Part shown: in pieces, positions 33,201 through 48,200 of the stretch
Position numbering within the stretch: the stretch's first letter is position 1
Layout of the letters: each line of letters starts with the position of its first letter
DNA from: Solea solea
Taxonomy: Eukaryota; Chordata; Actinopteri; Pleuronectiformes; Soleidae
Assembly (NCBI RefSeq): GCF_958295425.1
Contig: NC_081150.1
Coordinates: 12,957,001 to 13,021,000, forward strand
DNA: 64,000 nt
Reading direction: 5' to 3'
Notes under the pieces: generated by a model
Databases searched by the model: none
What the model was told of the DNA's origin: nothing
Seen by the model: only the letters and a program-made list of their open reading frames with translations
Made by a program: the position numbers and the translations under genes

Positions 33201-36200
33201 ATGGGCCCAATCTGCCCTGTGTGACTAAAACATACTAACTCACTGAATGCCTGCTAAAAAAAACCTCAAATGACTGGATAGGCACTGGAGCAGCCAAACA
33301 TGTCTGAGAGGAATGCATTTAGCATTTTAAACGTTGAGGGAATAAACAGAACTGTAAACACGATTAAATATCAGTACTTTTACTACAGATCACACAAAGA
33401 TGTAAATACATTTAAAGTGAGTCAGATGATGTCTTGTAGACACTTTCCACTTCCAATCTATTACAAATCTTGACTCAAAAAAACCAGGAATTAAATCGCA
33501 ATTGCAATATCTGTGAGAAAATTCTCAAAAGATATTTACCCAAAATCGTGCATTACCTGTTTTCCCATCAGACTTGGGATCCATTATGACAAACTCAGGA
33601 CGCAGTTTACTAATTCTTCTGCCCTTGAGGATAGGCACCAGACCTCCTAGGTACTCCAGGTACAGAGTGTAGCAGGGCCCCCCCACCTCAGGGTTATCCT
33701 CCGTACGTTTCATGGTACAGTGCAGACGCTCGTTCCCAGCTGTTGGATAGCTCACAAAATCGCGCATGTTGTTGGGATCTGGGATTGGGGGCTGGAAGAG
33801 AAAATGTTATACAGTATAGTGTTGAAATATTTAAAGTTGTTATTATGATGATTTAAACATCAAAGAACACCCTACAGTTTAACAACCTGTTCAATTGTCG
33901 ATTTGTCTTGTGTAATTTTTTTTTTAATGGAGGATGTTCATCTGAGTCATGTCATGTTTCAGAGGCTGATGTCTACAACAGCACTGCTATGCATGAGCTA
34001 CATTTCCTGGAAGCTCTTCACATTGATTTTTTATGGTTTTAATAACTCTACTGCTGTGTGTTACCTTGATGGTGGGGATGAAAGCAGCGGTGACGTAAGA
34101 ACAGAGGCGGGAAGGCATGGTGAGCTTGGCAACGTCTTTTTCCTCCTTCACCGCTGTAGCGATGCCCTGCTGGCAAAGGAGCTGCAGGCTGGCAACACGG
34201 TGGTCCACTCGCACGACGTAAAGTGCTGGGCCACATGCCAAGAACAGACGGGAGTCCCGGTGACCCCAGCACAGCGTCGTGATCGGGCGCTGCGGGATAA
34301 TGAGGCAGATGCATTAGAGAGTGCACAACATCCTTTCATTAATGTCGAACATAAAAAAGCTGGTGAATGTTTTTTTTTTTGGTAGTTAATGGCTTTGATC
34401 AAATATCTGTTGAATTTCTTCGGGTAAATTCAGAGGAAATTAGTCTTCTGCCATAACATTGACACAGAGATGATAATTTATGTGGAGGCTTATAGTGGAC
34501 TGCTAGACAGACCTTAATCACAGTGTAAATTAAAGTCTATTTTGATCTTCATACGTGGTTTGACACAGTACAACTAGTTGAATGTCATTTACGGAAGTGC
34601 AATTAAATTAGTCACTTCTCTCAGTCACTTGACTATTACTTCATGTTCTGTACCTTAAGTTTACATTTACACATTAATTCGATAATATAACACCACAAAT
34701 AAGAAATCAGATTACTGTGACTCAAGAGAGTGTTTCAAACAGGTTTCGTGTGTTGGAAATAATCACCTGTGCTGGTGTGTCCAGTGTGTAGATATGTTCA
34801 CCCTGAACATTAAAGAACTTGACAATGGCATTCCTGGTGGGGGGAGGACACGAAGGGTCAGGGGAGGGGACAGTCCTCTCCATCCCTGCCACTGCAAGAA
34901 GGTCTCCCTGTGAGCACCACTGAACCACCACATCTATAGCAGAGGACAAGGAAGGAAAAAAACATAAGCAGTCTGTTTTGATAAAAGAAAACATGTGGTA
35001 AACAAAGGTTGACAAGATGAACAATAAAGGAGGGGAAAAAAGATACAAAAGACACAATAACCACACACCTTTGAGATTGGTGTGGATGAGGGTGGGAGAG
35101 AGGTCATCGTAGTTGCTCATCAGGCTGATGTCACCAGAGGTGAAGCTGACTGTCAACAGTGGCTTCTGGCTGTGCACTGAGAAAGAGGCAAAGGACAAAC
35201 AAAAACATCTCAGTGTGGTACTAACACAATGAGGTGACAGACAAGTGATGTAAGCTGCATGTCGGTACACGCTTACGCAACGTGTCACACAATTAACAAT
35301 TCTGCAGTTTCTACTGGGAATCCTGAGGATTTTGGAAAACTATGATGCCGTTCCCTTCTATTTTGTAGGAGAAATAATTGGCAAATATACAGAAAATAAA
35401 AGGAATTGTTAGTAGCAGCCATAAATGAGGCATCATACTGGTAACCTAGAGAGGATTGGGTGATCAATATTCATTTCCAGAGTGGGCCATAAAAACAGAC
35501 TGAATGCAAGGAAGATTGTGCGAGCGGTTTATTGCTTGTGTGTGTGTTTATTTGTGAGACTGTGCGTGTTTATTGTTGGTGTAGTTGAGGGTCGTTATGG
35601 GAGAGGCTAGGACAGGTCCGTAGCGTGGACGCCGTAATTCATTTTCAGTGCGCCCTATTCACAAGAACACACAACAGCACTACAACACGCTCAGCACATT
35701 TCACTGCTGCACACAAGTACCATTCTGAGGTAAACCGCTATAAATAACACACCTTCAAGAAACCTTGACTGTCCTTTCACACAGTCATGCAATGACCCAA
35801 ATATTAACACAATTAAAATATCCACCTCTGTTCGACTCTCAGCTCAATAAGCGCCGCTGTGTCCCTACTGTATTCAATTTACAGTGGGTGTTGCACCAAA
35901 TCATATTTAAAAAATTGCTGTAAATGGATTGCGTTATGCTGTGCTTTGCACTGATGATAGGGCGTCATCATAGATCATGACAGAGAGAGAGATTTGGCGG
36001 GCAGAGGAAGAGGCAGCGTCTTGTCATGGTCGGGCTGGCGACTTGAGAGATAATTTCTATCAGCCCCGATCAATTACTATTGACTGGATTAATTAGTGGG
36101 CTCGAGCATAATCGTTGTTCCAGCTTAGGCAAGCACTTTTTAGCTTTACCACTTGGTCCGTGAGAGAAACAAAAACAGTCCAGAGGGGTGAGGACACTTT

Positions 36201-39200
36201 CTCATCTGTTAAATGTGAATATTTAAAAGCAACAACTGAACGGGAAAGACATTTCTTAACATGGACAAGTGTGCAAGGAGAAAGTAGAAGGTATTTTTGG
36301 AACGCTAATACGTTATACGACCTCACTCTTGACTATAACTTATTATCACAGTCAACATACAGAGCAAATTCAAATATACCCACATGTATTTATAAAAAAT
36401 AAGTAAAATATAAAAAATGTTATGACTAAAAACTGTTCTAAACAAATCTAAAAACAGGTAGGATTGGAGAAGAATCTACAAATGGGAGAATAATTATTTA
36501 TTCTGCAACATTTACAAAAATATTTTGTTCCAAGTTGTGGACTGTAAAGTGGTCTGCTGTGGCCAACACAAGCCATAATTCTAACAAATTGCATGCAAGG
36601 AAGCTTTAGTGTAACACTCAATTACCAGGGCTATATTTGTGACACTGCATTTTAGTTTGGGGATTTTCTTTTTATGAGGAAAAACTGCATGTTGGGGTCA
36701 AAATCAAACTGGGAGCAGCAAACCTTGTGGTGGGGAGTAGTCGTCAGAGTCTGTGTCGCTCTCGCTGCTGTCCTCGACCAGAAAACTGGGGTAGTTCCAG
36801 GACATGCTGACGATGCCATCCGACTCATGTAGCAGTATGTGGGCCAGCATGCGTCCGTGGCAGTCCATCACTATCACCTGTCCGTCTGCCGTACCAAACA
36901 GCACCTGGGACAGAATCAGTAAAGAGGATTTACGGAGAAGACGAAAACGATGACACAAAGACGAAAAACGGACGCGGAGACGATATGCTTTGAAAACGGG
37001 AAGGTGACGACCGACAGACAGCAAAGGAAGCCAAGAGGAATGCATTTCACAGGGAAAACTACTGAAAGAGAAAGATATAAATGGGATGAAGGTGACAGCA
37101 TGAAAGCAAAAACTTAGCCCAGCAAAACCACATTCATGACAGATAATGTCCACTGTCACTCACAGCTGATCTCCCCCAGGGCCTGTCACTACCATCAGAA
37201 TGACAAGTCTCTCTACAATTACTGAAAAATCAAGACATGCAAACTCTACATCTATTTAGCATTGATAAGCTGGTATAGTGATGTGAGGGGGAAAAAATAC
37301 ATTATATTCAGCAGATTTCTGTGAGAGTGTGTTACCTGTTGGTCATCTGGTGTCCAGATCCCACATGTTATCTGGCTTTCCAGGTTGATCTCTGAGGACC
37401 AGTGTCTCTGCCCACTGACTGATCCCACCAGGACAAAGCCGTCCCGGTAGGAGATGAGAGCCTGGGTGCCATCGTGGGACCAGGTGAAGTCACTCACCTA
37501 CAGAAGACAAGACACGGCAGCAATTCAAAATTAATTTGATGTTCATGATAAATTATAAGGTTTATTAACAGTAGGTACTGGGTATGCAATATGTTGGGTG
37601 ACAGAAAACAGATTGGCAACTAGTTTGATAATACATTACGTTGCTTTGTATTGTTACTTTAATTTCATCAAGTATTAACAGAAACTTAAATCAAATAAAA
37701 CAGAATGAGTCTGCTTCAATTGAAATTATGACTGCTTCGCATATTTGCATAGATGTGAGTGTACATTGTGTGATATTGCACTATATATAAGGAGTGAAGC
37801 GATTGTTTAGACTTTCATTTAACAAGGAAACTGATCACAAAAGACAAGGAGCTGTCAGGATGTGTCAGATTCAGCTAAGAAGATGACAGTGATGATTGAT
37901 CAAAGAAGCCTACAAATCATACACTTCCTGGAAGTTATTTTAAAAACAAAAAAAACTGTTTGTCAGTGACAATGTGCAAGAACAAAGAAACTTTTAACTT
38001 TCAGATTAATGTGGATATTCCATTTTATCACTGGACATTTGTGTAATCACAACATCTTCCTTTTAAATATGTATTACTGCTGTGTATTTGCTGTGAATTA
38101 CAGTTGTATATTCCCCCCCATTACATTTTCATGAATAATTTAATAATATGCATTTCTTTAAATGCTTATTACTGTCTGTACAAAGTACATTACAACATAT
38201 CATTTCAATTATTGATGATTGTGTTCATGTCGCGTTTTTAGATAAAAATGTGTCTTACCTGAGCTCCTCGGTCATTGACCAGCTCCACAGACCAGCGTCC
38301 CTCATACTGGATCCAAACAAAGATCCCTCCATCTGTGTCACAGGTGGCCAGTTTCTGAAAGGGCTCATTCCACCGCACCAACACCACCTTACAGACACAG
38401 AAAATGGGTTTAAAGGAATGATTTGGAAAATACTTTGTGTCCTCGCAGCAGCTAATGTTTCTGTCCCTATCAGTTGGAGAGATGTGTACATTTTAAACCA
38501 CATGTTGTTGTGTAGAGTAGAGCAGTAGAGTTTAGTTTTTGCCTTTCCATACAACTGATCGTGTGAGCTGATCAACCTTAATTTATTTAAATGGAAAGGA
38601 CAAAATATAAAGGTGAGGAAAACAGAGACACGTAGATTGTAATGTTCAATGGCAAACTGAGTTTGCCATTGAACATTACAATCTACGTGTCACAGCAATT
38701 TCTGTGATCAAAATATCGGTCAGATATATTTTTTTTTATCAACATCATACAGCAGTGAAATGGAAATTAGAAGGTGATAAATAATATTGAATAAAATATT
38801 TAACTACTAATGAGACATTTGCAAAGGGAATTAACCTTGTAGTTCTACATGAGCATAAAATCCAAGATAACCACATTTCAATGAGATAAATTTAGCATCA
38901 AATGGTTTCATCAAAAGATGAAAATAGAAAGTGCGTAAACCTCATTTTGAAAATGTCACAAAGGAGGTGCTAATATCCTGAATATTAAAGACTTCAATTC
39001 AATTATTCAATTTCCTGTCTTTCTGTAGCACAATCCCATGTGTTCCTCTTGGTTTGACACTAGATTCTGGTGAGTAGCTGTATAAGATGAGAGTGTGTAA
39101 ATTTCCCACTTTACTGAGAGGCCTTTATTTGATTTAAAATTAATTGAATTGAGCAGAATACAAAAAAATAGAAGACTGATGTAAATGTAAATTATAGACA

Positions 39201-42200
39201 GAAGAACAAACTGAAGGGAGTCATGACATTTACAGATGCATGAGCATCGTGCTATGAAGAGTAAACTGTACAACATTTACCGACTAACCTATGCTTGATT
39301 TTATTTTTTAAATATACAGATGGATGTTCATTATCCTGAGGGCTGAGTTACGGAGAAAAGACAGTGGTGATTAGTGGCATAAAACAATATAAATCATCCA
39401 ACTGTTCATAGCCCCTTTATTTTTATCAGTGTCCCCACCATTACAAAACACCATCCAGCTCACTCCTTGTCTCTTTCTGGCCCTCTGTAGCATGACTCAG
39501 CCTATTCCCAGGGGAATAATCTTAAGCAGGGAGTGGAGCACGTGGGCGGTACACGCTCGAACACACAACACAGGGCAGGTTTTAGCGAGGTTTACGCTCT
39601 CCGAGAACATATCCAACAGATCAGTGGCTGCGAGTTGGATAAGCCAACCAGTCTTGCTCTTTTTACCCAAACAGCATCCACTCTTTATCCCCACAACAAC
39701 AGCAAAGCAACAAGCAAGGGCCAGTGGCACAGGTGACATTAACTGTTCACACAATAATTTTGCTTTCCTCACGCATAAACAATCATTCCTTCAAATGTAT
39801 ACTCTACAGTTTCTGACACCAAATGGCAACTCATTTGTGAGCCGTCCAGCTATATTTAATAAATAAACACAAATCTTTAAGAGTACAGTGCTGCAAAACT
39901 GGATTTAAAAAAACCCATTTCATAAAATATAATACCAGGCTGATTTAGCATGTGGGGAGAAATAACATTGATGACACATTATTTGTGTTGAATGATCACC
40001 TTAACTGATAAGGTCAGTGAATAATCTGCAAAGTTTGTTTGATTATCACCATGGTGGCAGAAATCTCAGGTACCTATTCCCCAGGTGTGTTATAATATGT
40101 ACAGGTGAAATATGAATGCACCGTACATGAGTTTATGTCTTACATATAAACCCAGGTAAAACAGTTCTGTCTATAATGTACATTCTTTTTTTATAGTCTT
40201 ATTGTTAATATCTTTCTATAGTGTACTTTCTTGTAAATGCATGTTTATTATTTATTATTTTTACCGTCTTGCTGCTGTGACGATGTAAATTTCCCCACTG
40301 TGGGACTGATAAAGGACTTTAAAATTTATTTTAAAATTTAGGACACAAAACCTATCTACGCAAAGACGGCCACAACGCATGCAACCAAAGACGTATGCTC
40401 TGCTGTTTGTTTCGTGCATTGCCATGAAGAGGTCTAACTCACAAAAACATGTTTATATGACTATACCATGGCACAGTCACTGCTAACCTGGTCCATGTCC
40501 CTCAGGAGGAAGACACTCTGAGCCAAATGTAGAGTTTTCACTCCCGTTCCCCATGGTATAAATACTAATGGGACTCCATAGGTACATCTCGGCTAGAATC
40601 CCACAGGGAAGACGACATAGGTCAACAACTAAGGTCTCTTAATGTCTCTATGTCATTCTGACCGAGCAAGTTATTATTTACAACCATTAAAGAAAGCCTG
40701 CCATCTATCATTCAGTCACCTGATGCAGAAGAGTTCAGTGGGAGCGAAGGTGAAGTCACACTGACAATGAAATCTTAATGCGGGATTTTATGTATCATAT
40801 TATACAACATAAAACAGCTCCAGCCAGTGTGGACAAGAGGAGTGTCAGTCTGCACAATTATAACCTCTAATAAAAAAAAAGGTCAAATCAGAAACAACTA
40901 AAGGCTGCAGGTTCACGCATGCCGCCTTTTGCATGTGAGAACACTCATCTGCATCCAAATAAACGCGTGCGTGTGTATGTGTGTAAATTTAGCCCAGTGT
41001 GGAGATTAGTGTGAGCTAGTCAGGCATCCCGCAAGGGAGACAGCTGAGCACCTTACTGTGACGCAGCAATCCAGGAGATCAGACGTCACATGGAAACAGA
41101 CAGGATAAGCGTGAGAAACCACAGGACAGCAAAGGGGCCTAACAGCTCATGGGCAGAAACGGCACATGCACACGTGCAAACACATGTAGTACAGCATTCG
41201 TTAATTAACATGTGCTGCAAGGTCAAAGAAAAGCACTGTGCACACAGTAGGTGCCAAGTACCCATATTGATTTGAAATAGAAAAAAAGGGAGTCATCAGA
41301 TAACTACAGCGCAACTGAGAAAACCTATAGCCACATTGTTTCTATGCAGGACTAATGGTGCTTTTCCATTATAGAGTAGTGCTAGAACTGTACTCCACTC
41401 TACTCGGTTTCCATTAGGGATATTACCTGGTGCTTTTTTGGTAAAATCCTGAAAACATGCATTAATCTCCAACATTTATCAAGGAATTTTCCAAAATCTC
41501 AATATTTATCAGAGGAGTCTGGTGTATCCTTCAAGAAAATTCACTTAAGCAAAAACACTGCCGAAAGCCGGCGATCGTGGAGCTGAATCCCAAGTATTAT
41601 CAGTATTTTTTCTTGTGTCCATTCCATCCCAACCAACACCTTGTCACAAATGAAGAGAGTAAATGTTTCCTGATCCCTGTGATTCTGCTTTTCGGCCAGC
41701 ACATGCCAGCCATTGATAAACTTCAGCCTGAGAAGTTGGCATTGTTCGTACTCCTGTGGTGCCAAGCTGTTGTCACTGCAGCTCTGGTCTCTTGCTGGGA
41801 CTTGGCCACTGGGAGCTGAATCGACCAGGGCAACTTTACTGGAAATTCCAAATTGAATCAGGAGAAAGGCTATGGGCTGCACTGGAGTCAGCGGATGTGA
41901 GGGGACACTGTGATGGTGCAGTGTCAACGTGGTGAGCTCATGAGCTCATGGCAACATTGGCATCAGAGACTTCCGGTTGTGGTGTGAAATAAAATGAGAA
42001 ACAAACCTCTATGAAAGAAAATCGCTGTGTTTTGTAGAGAACGACCATTCCTGAAAATACAGTTATCAGATGTAGGAAAAAAGAAAACCGGCTAAATATA
42101 TAGACCAAAAAAATCAGTTGCCCTGATTTCTAAAAATCTGCATTGGCCACAAAAAAAGCCCATATTGGTCAACCTCTAATGCAAAGATTTACTATCACTA

Positions 42201-45200
42201 ACAAAAACGATTCAGGAACATTAATGATACTATATTGGCTTTAAAGATAAACTGTAATATATTTTGTAATGTATTACATTAATGCAACAGGCCATATGGT
42301 AAATACATGACAAGCATAAATATGCACGTAGCACCCAAAGTAAAATCTTGTGTACAGTTTAAGTTGCACTTGGTACCTGTTTTTTACAAAATGTCAATAC
42401 AGAGGGTTGAGTAAGAGTCAAACTGACATGCAGGGGAAAAAATGCTTCTGACTGCAAAAAGCACAGTTCTAAAACAAAGTGAACCAAATGGGCATGTAGG
42501 TCTGTCTGATCTCTGATCTCTGAAATTCTGCTCACAGCAAAGAGAAACCACTGAACAACCCACACTGTCACTCTTGGAAAATATCTTGCCATCAGACAAG
42601 TACACCTGGATCTGAGGAGGCAGCGGAGCTCAAGTGTTATGCAACACATCCTCTCCAAGGATGGATTACCACACTAAAGCCTTTTCCTCTAAGCAAATTT
42701 GGTGAGACCATTTTGATGCAGTGCACAGGTCATGTACTCTTCACTCCTGAGCAGGGATTCTTATGTCAAGACGTCAGATCAGAAGATGGCACTGAACAAG
42801 AAGTAGACGCAAAAAGAGGTGAATAGCTGTAGTGTAGAGGAAGAAATTAATTAGACAATATAACAAGACCAGGGTACAGAGATACGTTTCAGGACACATA
42901 TAGTGATGGATGCAGAGGTGAGTGACACAGAAAAAACTGCAGCACAGCCCATTAAAAGTGATCGCCAGACTCAAGCTTTCCTCGGCTTGTACTGCAGGAC
43001 TGTACAGCGACGCCGCATTCTGCATGTCTTGCAATCTATTTTTATGTTTTCAGCCAAGTCTAAACAAACAAATGAGTTGCATCTAGAAGTCATTCAGTAT
43101 CTCCTTCCTCCTCTCTACCCATTTGTAAGAGCTGTGCAGGCCCCACGTCAGTGCTGGTTAGTTATGAGGCGTGAAACATGAAATGAAATAACTTTTAACA
43201 TGTGAAAACACGCAGCACAAGTTAAAACAAATAGTCACAAGTTTACAAGTGTAAAACCTACATGATTAAAACAGTCTCCTCTATTTCTCTCTTTTTATTT
43301 ATTAAATAAATTGCCACTAGATGTTTGTTAACACTGTGCTATCATCGAGGCCCCGGGAACATCTGATGAGAACAAATAAGTACTTGGATCAGCATGTAGG
43401 CCACCACTAAAAGTTCAACCTTCACAGTGAAGTAGTAAACAAGAGCAGGTGCCTTGGGGTCACCTGTCTCAGTTGGATTGGGCGGAATCTGGACTCTAAG
43501 GAAAAATTAGTGAGTGGGAACCCACCCATCAGGCTCATGGGAATGGTAGTGAGGCGTGTACACATGCACGCTGCTTCAGAACCTTTGCATCCATCATTAT
43601 GAAGAGTTTTTTAGCGACACATTTAATGAACACAATGACATTGTAATGAGGACTTTGTCTTGGTAGATATTTTTAACAACCAACGTCTCTCTTGAGACTG
43701 TCGCCCGGCGTTCTACTTTCTAGCAAGTCTAATTGTCCATTCTGACTGCAAGCAACTACTAGTTTCAGTGTTGTAGCAAACACAAAAGGAGCCAATGATG
43801 TGTCAGCAATAATGAGGATATCACACTGCACACAGGAGGATGTTATGCATTTCTGCTGCTGGAAACTGTGCAGACAAATTGTTAAATGCCAAATGAGCAG
43901 ATACTTAAAAAAAAAAGTATGTTTTTACCTCCTTTCAACTGTTTTATAATATTCAAAATACTATTCACATTTGAATCAACACCGACACTGACACATCAAT
44001 CGGGGACACATTTACAAACTCTTGTAAACTTGTGTAATTAGTGAAAAATAAATACAAACTTTTCAGTATCACCACGATAAGCAGTCTAGCACTAGCTGTT
44101 GGTGGTACAAAAACAAAACCTCTTGTTTTGTACTTTCACAGACCTAAGCTGCACTCTGGCTCATTGTCATAATTGAAGCATTTCATGAAATTCACTGAGC
44201 GATCGCTCCAACACATTGCTTTCCTTCACTTTATAAGAACTAAAGAGACTTGCAAATACATAGGAACAGAGAAAAATGGATCTTTCCAACAGAAATATAA
44301 GCATTACTCCAACAAGAATCTAGCTCTAGATATAGCACAGCTAATGACAAGATACTGACAGACAATTTTCCCAGAACCTGTGATGCGGCCAACATTTCAC
44401 TGTCAACGAAGTGACAGTTATTGTCAAGCCTGTCTCTGCTATTCAGCTATTATGGAGAATGAATGGACACCTAGTGACTGGCTGCTCACTCTGCTCAGCA
44501 TCTCAACACAATGTACTTGGGGAAAACAACAACACTTGACTGTCAGAAGAGGCGTTTATTTATTCTGATGTACATCCCAAGGGGACTATTCTGCAGCATT
44601 AGAAGTACAGTCACATCAAGAGACACAAAACTCTCATCTATTTTCAATTTGTCAAACTGTGAAGCAAATGACAGCCGCACTTCTAAAAGGTCAGCAGCTC
44701 TGTAACAATAATGGCACAAAAAAAGTACTGGGATGTTTCACTTTTTTACTTGGCTGAATGATTTATTTTTATTCTAAAATGATAGTTGCACAAGAAAGCT
44801 GGTTTTAATCTGAATAATTATACAAAGTTGTAATACAGCCAAACACTTTATAACGTTAGAGGACATATCCTATCAAGTCATCTATAGGTTCATAGATTAG
44901 ATTGTATCTTTGATAATAACGTCATGCTGGCTATCAATTTTTCAAAAAGAAATGTCAGACAGGTTTTCCATTATTCCCTTGGATGCTTTTTTTTTTTTAA
45001 TGCTTGACATAATAAAGCTATTTAAAGAGGGCGTCTGAAGTTCTGAGGACATTTGATGAGCAATTTTTATATATTTTAACAATAAACAACACTAAGATAT
45101 ATCAATGATGAAAAAACTAATGCGTTTGCGGCAGTTTTGGTTTATATATTTCAGACTTGCTTTATCCCATACGGCACTTAACCACAATCCAACAGGCTTC

Positions 45201-48200
45201 TATCTACAACACTATATATACACACACACATGACTTGACAGTGTAAAAGCTTCATGTAAATCAGAGCATAGCATATTGTGAGAGTCACTATGAAAAGAGA
45301 GGACAGTGGGAGATGGAACAAAAGGAGCAAGGCAGCACACATACACATTACTCTCTTTGAAGGTGTTGCCCTGTAATTGTCTCTCACAAGAGCTGCCATG
45401 ACAAGACAAACTGAGCCTCACCACAACATGAGACACATTCGTCTGAGTGCAATGTAGCCCCACAAGTGCTAACGTTTTCTGTATCATGGGATGAACTAAA
45501 TTGTAAATCAAACGGCTCATCACAGCAGGGGCAGTGAATAAAGACCTCCACTCATTTCCGAACAAATGTTTTACAGATTAAAATCTTTACTTCATTGCTG
45601 TAATGATCCAGATACAAAAGACACATTCAACATTAACATTAAAAATGATCATAGGACACTCGGGTCTACACATCAAAAGGAGAAATGGACAAACTCACAG
45701 ATGCTGCTTTGAGTATTGATCTTGGTGAATTCACGTTGCATGTGTTGTGCGTCGCCTTCATTCACACAACATGACCTGAACTCATTTACATGACAGGACG
45801 CACACAGGCAATGACACGTTTTCAAAGACAGGCTGCACTGACATTCAAAGGACAGGAATACTAGGGCATGAGTCTGCCGTTACTGCTGAGAGGGCAGCTT
45901 TCGAGGACAAAGGAGACTTAATTGTGTTAACATTACAACTTGATTAAAATCCGTGCTGCTGTCAAAGGTCTGTTACAAAAGTCAGCAAAAACCTTTTTTC
46001 ATTTTTGACAAATTGCTTTGTTAAGATGGCTCGATCACATCAACGAACACATTCTTTGACCACCTAAAAGTACAAGTAATAGACTGAAAAATGGGGGCTC
46101 TCCACAGAGCACTGATTTAAGTAATGGACCTGCAAAGAATTTAGCCAGTTGAATCAAATGTAGTTGCTCAGTATGAATATTCAATGACTCATTACTTTTT
46201 TCCCATAGACCATAAAGCAATGGTAATGATTTGAATCTTTTAGAGGACAGCCCTAATTAAAATTCTCTATACTAAGGTTAGGAGCATCCAAGGATATACT
46301 TTGCCAATGCTGCATCTCTCTAGCGATGGTGGAGCTATAATTTCAACATGTGCTTTAGGGTGGATATAACCAACAGTGATAAACAACTGCATATAAATAT
46401 TTGAAATTCTCTTGGCAGGTAAACAGGGGCACGGAAAGAAAACAATAACTCAATTTCAGGGCTATACACTGTTAAACAAACAGCTACTGTACATGGTTAC
46501 ACCAGCAGTTGTGTTGTGAGAATCCTGATCCAAACTCATGAGCTGCCCAAAGCATGTGAATTTGAGACTGGATTATTTCTATTCTATGAGAGCAACAATA
46601 CCAGCAGAAACTGTACACTTGTTGCCTGTTCCTCTATCATATTCCTTAGAGACACCAAATTCATGGCAGAAATACTGTATGCGATACACCCGTTGTCTCC
46701 TTCCAGACCAGAACAGCCATGGTTCTAGTGGAGTTCCTGTAGATGACTGGTGGTATAGTGGTTCTTGTGCGATGCCAACGTCTCAACACCGAGATACTCT
46801 ATACTGTACTTGAGTCTCTGAGGCTGGTCATACTCCTGCAGGCCAAATACAGCCATAAAAAGACCGACATAATAATAAAAAAAGCCTCTTTGAACGTAAG
46901 TTGACAATGTGTCTGACAACACAAAGGACAACTCGACATTGTTAAATCGGATAAAGCTAATAATAAACAAGAAAGACAAAAGAGAAGCTGCTCCTGCTGC
47001 CAGCAGGTGCAGCTTTTATCAAATATAAAAGCTATAAAATATAATGCAATAACTCGACAGGACTGACGACTAAATACCAAAATGCTTGAGGGTCATTTTC
47101 TTTGGTGTGGGACTGAACACAGCAAACAGCTTTCTCTGCTCTCCACATTAGAACTAGTGTGGAAAATTATATGAGGGAGTGAGCACAAAGATCTGTCATA
47201 ACTTGACAGTATTCGTTGGGCAATCCCACCTCTGTGTGAAACCCCAAATTACATACTGGGTGGAAAAGTGATTTCTCAAGGCATTTTTTTTTTTGCTTTA
47301 TATTAAATATAGAGTGGAAGTGGAGAGGAGATAATTATTTTAACTACTTGTAATAGAGTAAGAGAGAGTTGTCTTCCAGTCGCAGCTGCATTAAAGCTGT
47401 ATGGCATAATAGTATTTCCAATGGTACAATGTAGAATTTTACATAGCAAGTGACCAGTCCAGTAACATAATTAATATCAAAAACATTTGGTGAAGGAGGG
47501 TTTTAATTGTGGTGGTGTCACAGATGAATGGCAGCCACCCAAACCATAAAAATATAAGACATTACATGTATAGAAAATGTAGGAGCAGTTTGAATCAATG
47601 GAGTTATAGCTGCTGCAAGCGATGCAATTCGAACAATCTACAGCAAACACCATGAATCATGTAATTTAAAATATGACAAAAATTAGTAATACACAAAAGG
47701 TACGTGGGTAATTTTAGCCACATAAAAAGATTAGCGTTGTGCTGGTTGTAACCTCCTCTGCACTGTATACACGAGAACAAAAAGGAAATTTCAGTACTTG
47801 GACCAGATTCAAGTGGGCAGAGTTAAATGACATTTCTGCTTCAGTCACTCTCTGTGGGGATTCATCCACTCACCCCCTCAGCTGCCTTATGGAACGCTGA
47901 CATAGCACCTTTCTCCATCTGACCAAGAGCTATGCTCACTAAAAGAAATAACGCAACCTGTGTGTAATGTCCACTCATGCAAGCACTGCCATATAGTGAG
48001 AGGAATATTCATTCACTTGGTGGGTGACAGACCCAGACATTATGCTACTGACCTTTCGAAAAACAAAATCAACAGCCTCGATGCATCAGCGTCTGAGAGA
48101 TTTTGGGAGCCAGAGAGGGGAAAGCTGCAAGTGTTTCCAACCACGAGGCAGTGAAAGCTATCAATGTCATACTGTAAAGTCATATATTAATGTGGAAAGG

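Noticed and set aside
33903..34385. 160-codon plus-strand frame
   Set aside because: Antisense of the TULP4 exon at 34065-34289, whose minus-strand reading matches the WD40 region with exact splice borders.
34722..35288. 188-codon minus-strand frame
   Set aside because: It joins two real TULP4 exons through their intron. The splice borders at 34767, 34933, 35069 and 35176 give the conserved protein instead.
38627..38691. Hairpin considered as a microRNA precursor
   Set aside because: The stem is perfect with a one-base loop. Real precursors have loops of several bases and bulges.
39429..39866. 145-codon frame in TULP4 intron
   Set aside because: No similarity I recognise, no splice or promoter context, and an equally open frame on the other strand.
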